Assembly: GCA_000431775.1 (NCBI GenBank)
Contig: FR888228.1
Location: forward strand, 15,232 to 49,142
Length of the DNA stretch: 33,911 nt
Source: Clostridium sp. CAG:413
GTDB taxonomy: Bacteria > Bacillota > Clostridia > Oscillospirales > Acutalibacteraceae
Reading direction: 5' to 3'
Made by a program: the position numbers and the translations under genes. Shown here one piece after another: positions 31,401-33,911 of the stretch. The stretch's first letter is position 1. Each line of letters begins with the position of its first letter. A model generated the notes under the pieces. The model saw only the letters and a program-made list of their open reading frames with translations. It did not search any database and was not told where the DNA came from.

Positions 31401-32233
31401 CCGATAAAAAGCCGCTTTCGGATTGGCTCATTGTCTCCGATATCGACGGCACTCTCAATAATAAGCTCAGGCAGCTCCCGGAGAGGAATAGGCTCGCCAT
31501 TGAGCGCTTTGTCGCCGAGGGCGGGCATTTCACCCTCGCCTCGGGCAGAAATCCGCAGTCCATGGAGCGGCATTTCCGCTCCCTGCCGATAGCGGGCACG
31601 CCCGCCGTCGTTATAAACGGCGCAGGCATCTATGATTTTTCCAAAAATGAAATGGTGTTTTTCAGCCCTATGAGCGATGAGGGGATGCGCCTTGCCGTTG
31701 AAGCGGCAAAAAAATTCCCGCTGGTCGATGTCATAGTCGTTGCAAAGGATACCATTTATATTACAGGCACGGGTTGGTTCGGCAAGCTCTTTGTCAGCGC
31801 CGATCATCTCGACCACTCGCACATTCGCAATATCGACGATGTGCCTAAAAAAGATTGGGGCAAGGTAATATTTTCCGGTCTGCCGACAGATATTAAGAGG
31901 GTGGAGAAGTATTTCTGCTCGCTGACCGACCCCGATATCACGATGATGTCGTCCTCCATAGCCAGCTTTGAGATCCTTGCGAGGAATACTCACAAGGGCA
32001 CGGCGGTGCTGAAGCTCGCCGAGCTTCTCGGCATTGATAAGTCTCATACGGGCGCAATAGGGGATTATTTCAACGATTACGATATGCTCAAAAGCGTCGG
32101 AGTGCCCGCCTGCTGCGGTCAGGCTCCGAAAGAGATGAAAAAAATAGCGCAATTCGTCGCCTGCCATTGCAACAAGGGCGCCGTTGCGGATTTCATCGAA
32201 TACATAGAAAAAACGGCGGGGCACCGGGATTGA
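31397..32233 (+). CDS. Cof-type HAD-IIB family hydrolase
   Basis: This 278-aa haloacid-dehalogenase-fold phosphatase has motif I SDIDGTLNN with D15 and D17, motif II TLASGRN, a C2-type cap (about 85-190), the lysine in NTHKGTAV and motif IV GAIGDYFNDYDML. Members dephosphorylate sugar phosphates, nucleotides or PLP; the substrate cannot be assigned. It overlaps the pseudouridine synthase gene by 4 bases (ATGA), so it is part of the same long operon. A GC-rich inverted repeat overlaps its end. Confidence 0.9.
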   Translation: MTDKKPLSDWLIVSDIDGTLNNKLRQLPERNRLAIERFVAEGGHFTLASGRNPQSMERHFRSLPIAGTPAVVINGAGIYDFSKNEMVFFSPMSDEGMRLAVEAAKKFPLVDVIVVAKDTIYITGTGWFGKLFVSADHLDHSHIRNIDDVPKKDWGKVIFSGLPTDIKRVEKYFCSLTDPDITMMSSSIASFEILARNTHKGTAVLKLAELLGIDKSHTGAIGDYFNDYDMLKSVGVPACCGQAPKEMKKIAQFVACHCNKGAVADFIEYIEKTAGHRD

Positions 32234-32246
32234 CCGCCCGCCTTTA
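32215..32246 (+). terminator. Weak hairpin at the end of the HAD gene
   Basis: GGCGGG (32215-32220) can pair with CCCGCC (32237-32242) across a 16-base loop that includes the stop codon; only TTTA follows. It could be a weak terminator or attenuator ahead of the transketolase genes. No good promoter was found in the 48-base gap. Confidence 0.35.
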
Positions 32247-32281
32247 CGCAATACCAATAAATCAAACAGGAGGTGGCTGCA

Positions 32282-33124
32282 ATGGATGCAGTTATCAGAA
32301 AACAGTTGAAGATCAGGGCTTGCAAAGCGAGAATGGGGATCATCGAGGGCGTTTTTAACGCTAAATCGGGTCACCCAGGCGGCTCGCTTTCATGCGTTGA
32401 TATTCTGACTTATCTCTATTTTGACCACATGAATATCGACCCGCAGGATCCCAAGAATGAGGATAGGGATCGCTTCGTGCTCTCCAAGGGTCACGCAGCC
32501 CCCGCTCTGTATTCAGTCCTCGCTCTCAGGGGCTTCTTCCCCGTTGAGGAGCTTAAAACTCTCAGAAAGAGCGATTCCATGCTTCAGGGTCACCCGAGCG
32601 TTAAGTATACCCCGGGCGTAGATATGTGCACCGGCTCCCTCGGTCAGGGCATCTCCGCTGCTTGCGGCATGGCTCTCGGCGCAAAGCTCGCAGGCAAGGA
32701 CTTCAGAGTCTTCACCGTCCTCGGCGACGGCGAGATACAGGAGGGTCAGGTCTGGGAGGCTGCTATGTATGCCTCTGCAAAGGGCCTCGACAACCTCGTG
32801 GCGGTCGTTGACAACAACGGTCTCCAGATAGACGGCAAGATAGCCGAGGTCAATTCCCCCTATCCGATAGCCGAGAAATTCAAATCCTTCGGCTGGAATG
32901 TGCTTGAGATAAGCGCTCACAGCTTCGATGAGATAGATGCAGCTTTCAATGCGGCGGCCGAATTCAAAGGCAAGCCCTCCGTGATAGTCGCAAGCAGCGT
33001 TAAGGGCAAGGGCGTCTCCTTTATGGAGGATCAGGTCGGCTGGCACGGTACCGCCCCCAACGCCGAGCAGTATGAGCAGGCCATGAGCGAGCTTAACGCC
33101 GCTCTCGCAGAGCTTGAAGCATAA
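32282..33124 (+). CDS. Transketolase, N-terminal (TPP-binding) subunit
   Basis: The 280-aa protein is the N-terminal half of a split transketolase, which moves two-carbon units between sugar phosphates in the pentose phosphate pathway. It carries KSGHPGGSLSCVDILTYLYF, LSKGHAAPALYSVLA, TGSLGQGIS and the thiamine diphosphate motif GDGEIQEGQVWEA...VVDNNGLQIDG. The ATG 32282 is 8 bases after AGGAGG (32268-32273); an in-frame GTG at 32273 overlaps that site. The C-terminal half starts 17 bases downstream. Split transketolases are common in Clostridia and Archaea. Confidence 0.95.
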   Translation: MDAVIRKQLKIRACKARMGIIEGVFNAKSGHPGGSLSCVDILTYLYFDHMNIDPQDPKNEDRDRFVLSKGHAAPALYSVLALRGFFPVEELKTLRKSDSMLQGHPSVKYTPGVDMCTGSLGQGISAACGMALGAKLAGKDFRVFTVLGDGEIQEGQVWEAAMYASAKGLDNLVAVVDNNGLQIDGKIAEVNSPYPIAEKFKSFGWNVLEISAHSFDEIDAAFNAAAEFKGKPSVIVASSVKGKGVSFMEDQVGWHGTAPNAEQYEQAMSELNAALAELEA

Positions 33125-33141
33125 GAAAGGAAGGCATTGAA

Positions 33142-33911
33142 ATGGCTGATATTATTAAAACTGCGACCCGTGACGCTTACGGCAAAGCGCTCGTCGAGCT
33201 TGGCGGGATAAATGATAAGATAGTTGTTTTGGACGCCGACCTTGCTGCGGCTACCAAGACGGGTATGTTTAAGAAGGCGTACCCCGACAGATTTTTTGAC
33301 TCGGGCATAGCCGAGAGCAACATGATGGGTGTTGCCGCTGGTCTCGCTACCACAGGCTACACCGTATTCGCAAGCACCTTCGCAATGTTCGCAGCGGGCA
33401 GAGCCTATGAGCAGGTCAGGAACTCCATCGCGTATCCGCACCTTAACGTCAAGATCGGAGCTACCCATGCGGGCATCTCCGTCGGTGAGGACGGCGCGAG
33501 CCACCAGTGCTGCGAGGATATCGCGCTCATGCGTGTTATCCCCGGTATGGTCATAATCAACCCCGCCGACGATATCGAGGCCAGAGCGGCTGTTTTCGCC
33601 GCCGCCGAATACGAAGGCCCCGTCTATATGAGATTCGGCAGGCTTGCAGTGCCTAGGATTTTTGACGAGAGCTATAAATTCGAGCTCGGTAAGGCCGTCA
33701 CCCTGCGTGAGGGCAGCGACGTGACGATAATCGCAACGGGCCTTATGGTCAATGAAGCGATCGAAGCCGCTAAAGCGCTTGCCGACGAGGGCATCAGCGC
33801 CGAGGTCATCAATATCCACACCATCAAGCCTCTTGATAAGGAAGCGATCATTCGCTCCGCAGCAAAGACAGGCGCAGTTGTTACCGCAGAGGAGCACAGC
33901 ATCATCGGCGG
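33142..33911 (+). CDS. Transketolase, C-terminal subunit (cut by window edge)
   Basis: The frame is open from ATG 33142 to the end of the window, giving 256 codons of a usual 305-315. It begins MADIIKTATRDAYGKALVEL. It has the pyrimidine-binding domain with DSGIAESNMMGVAAGLA, where the Glu activates thiamine diphosphate, FASTFAMFAAGRAYEQVRNS and THAGISVGEDGASHQ. The C-terminal domain starts near 185 (GKAVTLREGSDVTIIATG) and continues past the edge. AGAAAGGAAGG precedes the start. It forms the active enzyme with the preceding N-terminal subunit. The missing part is outside the window, not broken. Confidence 0.94.
   Translation, partial: MADIIKTATRDAYGKALVELGGINDKIVVLDADLAAATKTGMFKKAYPDRFFDSGIAESNMMGVAAGLATTGYTVFASTFAMFAAGRAYEQVRNSIAYPHLNVKIGATHAGISVGEDGASHQCCEDIALMRVIPGMVIINPADDIEARAAVFAAAEYEGPVYMRFGRLAVPRIFDESYKFELGKAVTLREGSDVTIIATGLMVNEAIEAAKALADEGISAEVINIHTIKPLDKEAIIRSAAKTGAVVTAEEHSIIG

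Noticed and set aside
32184..32212. Promoter before the transketolase genes
   Set aside because: TTGCGG at 32184 has no acceptable -10 at 16-18 bases; the nearest TACATA is only 11 bases away.
31313..32374. 353-residue minus-strand frame opposite the HAD hydrolase gene
   Set aside because: The HAD motifs on the plus strand are unmistakable; the opposite frame spans gene boundaries and has no family signature.

Overview
The window is a dense chromosomal segment of a Gram-positive bacterium of the class Clostridia. It is most like the Ruminococcaceae/Oscillospiraceae, but that placement is an inference from gene content, not from a marker search. The grounds are a DnaD-DnaI helicase-loading pair, a T-box leader on a cysE-cysS operon, SepF and DivIVA, a TepA-FtsK pair, a ComEC-like hydrolase with a DUF3006 partner, and a transketolase split into two genes. 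Intergenic DNA is AT-rich and genes are GC-richer. Apart from the promoter-bearing gaps, almost every base is coding. No transposase, phage gene, CRISPR array, rRNA or tRNA was seen.

Left part (1-3300, minus strand): the N-terminal part of tex (cut by the window edge), dnaI, dnaD, and a separately terminated rpmB with a strong promoter. Then, on the plus strand, recA (strong promoter and a candidate LexA box), recX, rimO and pgsA form one operon with overlapping or closely spaced genes. No terminator is visible before a cysteine-type T-box leader, which controls cysE and cysS. After a hairpin comes a new promoter with a long structured leader, then rpsB-tsf. These face a minus-strand sirtuin gene across a shared terminator. 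The sirtuin and tepA are divergently transcribed from a 218-base gap holding two back-to-back promoters.

Middle part (12247-18724): tepA, ftsK/spoIIIE, a YgiQ-family radical SAM gene, an exported ComEC-like metallo-beta-lactamase-fold protein and a DUF3006 protein, ended by a strong terminator. The miaB promoter is nested within and just after that hairpin.

Right part (18831-33911): miaB and a YlbF/YmcA-family gene with a Cys/His-rich tail. A hairpin then precedes mutS, mutL, miaA, an HlyD-like membrane protein, yggS, sepF, divIVA, lspA, an rluD-type pseudouridine synthase and a HAD hydrolase, followed by the two transketolase halves (the second cut by the window edge). The order resembles two Bacillus subtilis neighbourhoods joined together: spoIIIE/tepA-pgsA-recA-miaB-ymcA-mutS-mutL, and ylmE-sepF-divIVA-lspA-rluD type.

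Functionally the window combines homologous recombination and mismatch repair (recA, recX, mutS, mutL), replication initiation (dnaD, dnaI), chromosome segregation and division (ftsK, sepF, divIVA), tRNA and ribosome modification (miaA, miaB, rimO, rluD-type) and translation (rpsB, tsf, rpmB, cysS). No clearly new multi-gene system stands out. The observations most worth following are the HlyD-like protein wired into the yggS-sepF-divIVA cluster, the Cys/His-rich YlbF protein beside miaB, the T-box that may attenuate readthrough from the recA operon, and the nested terminator/promoter before miaB.
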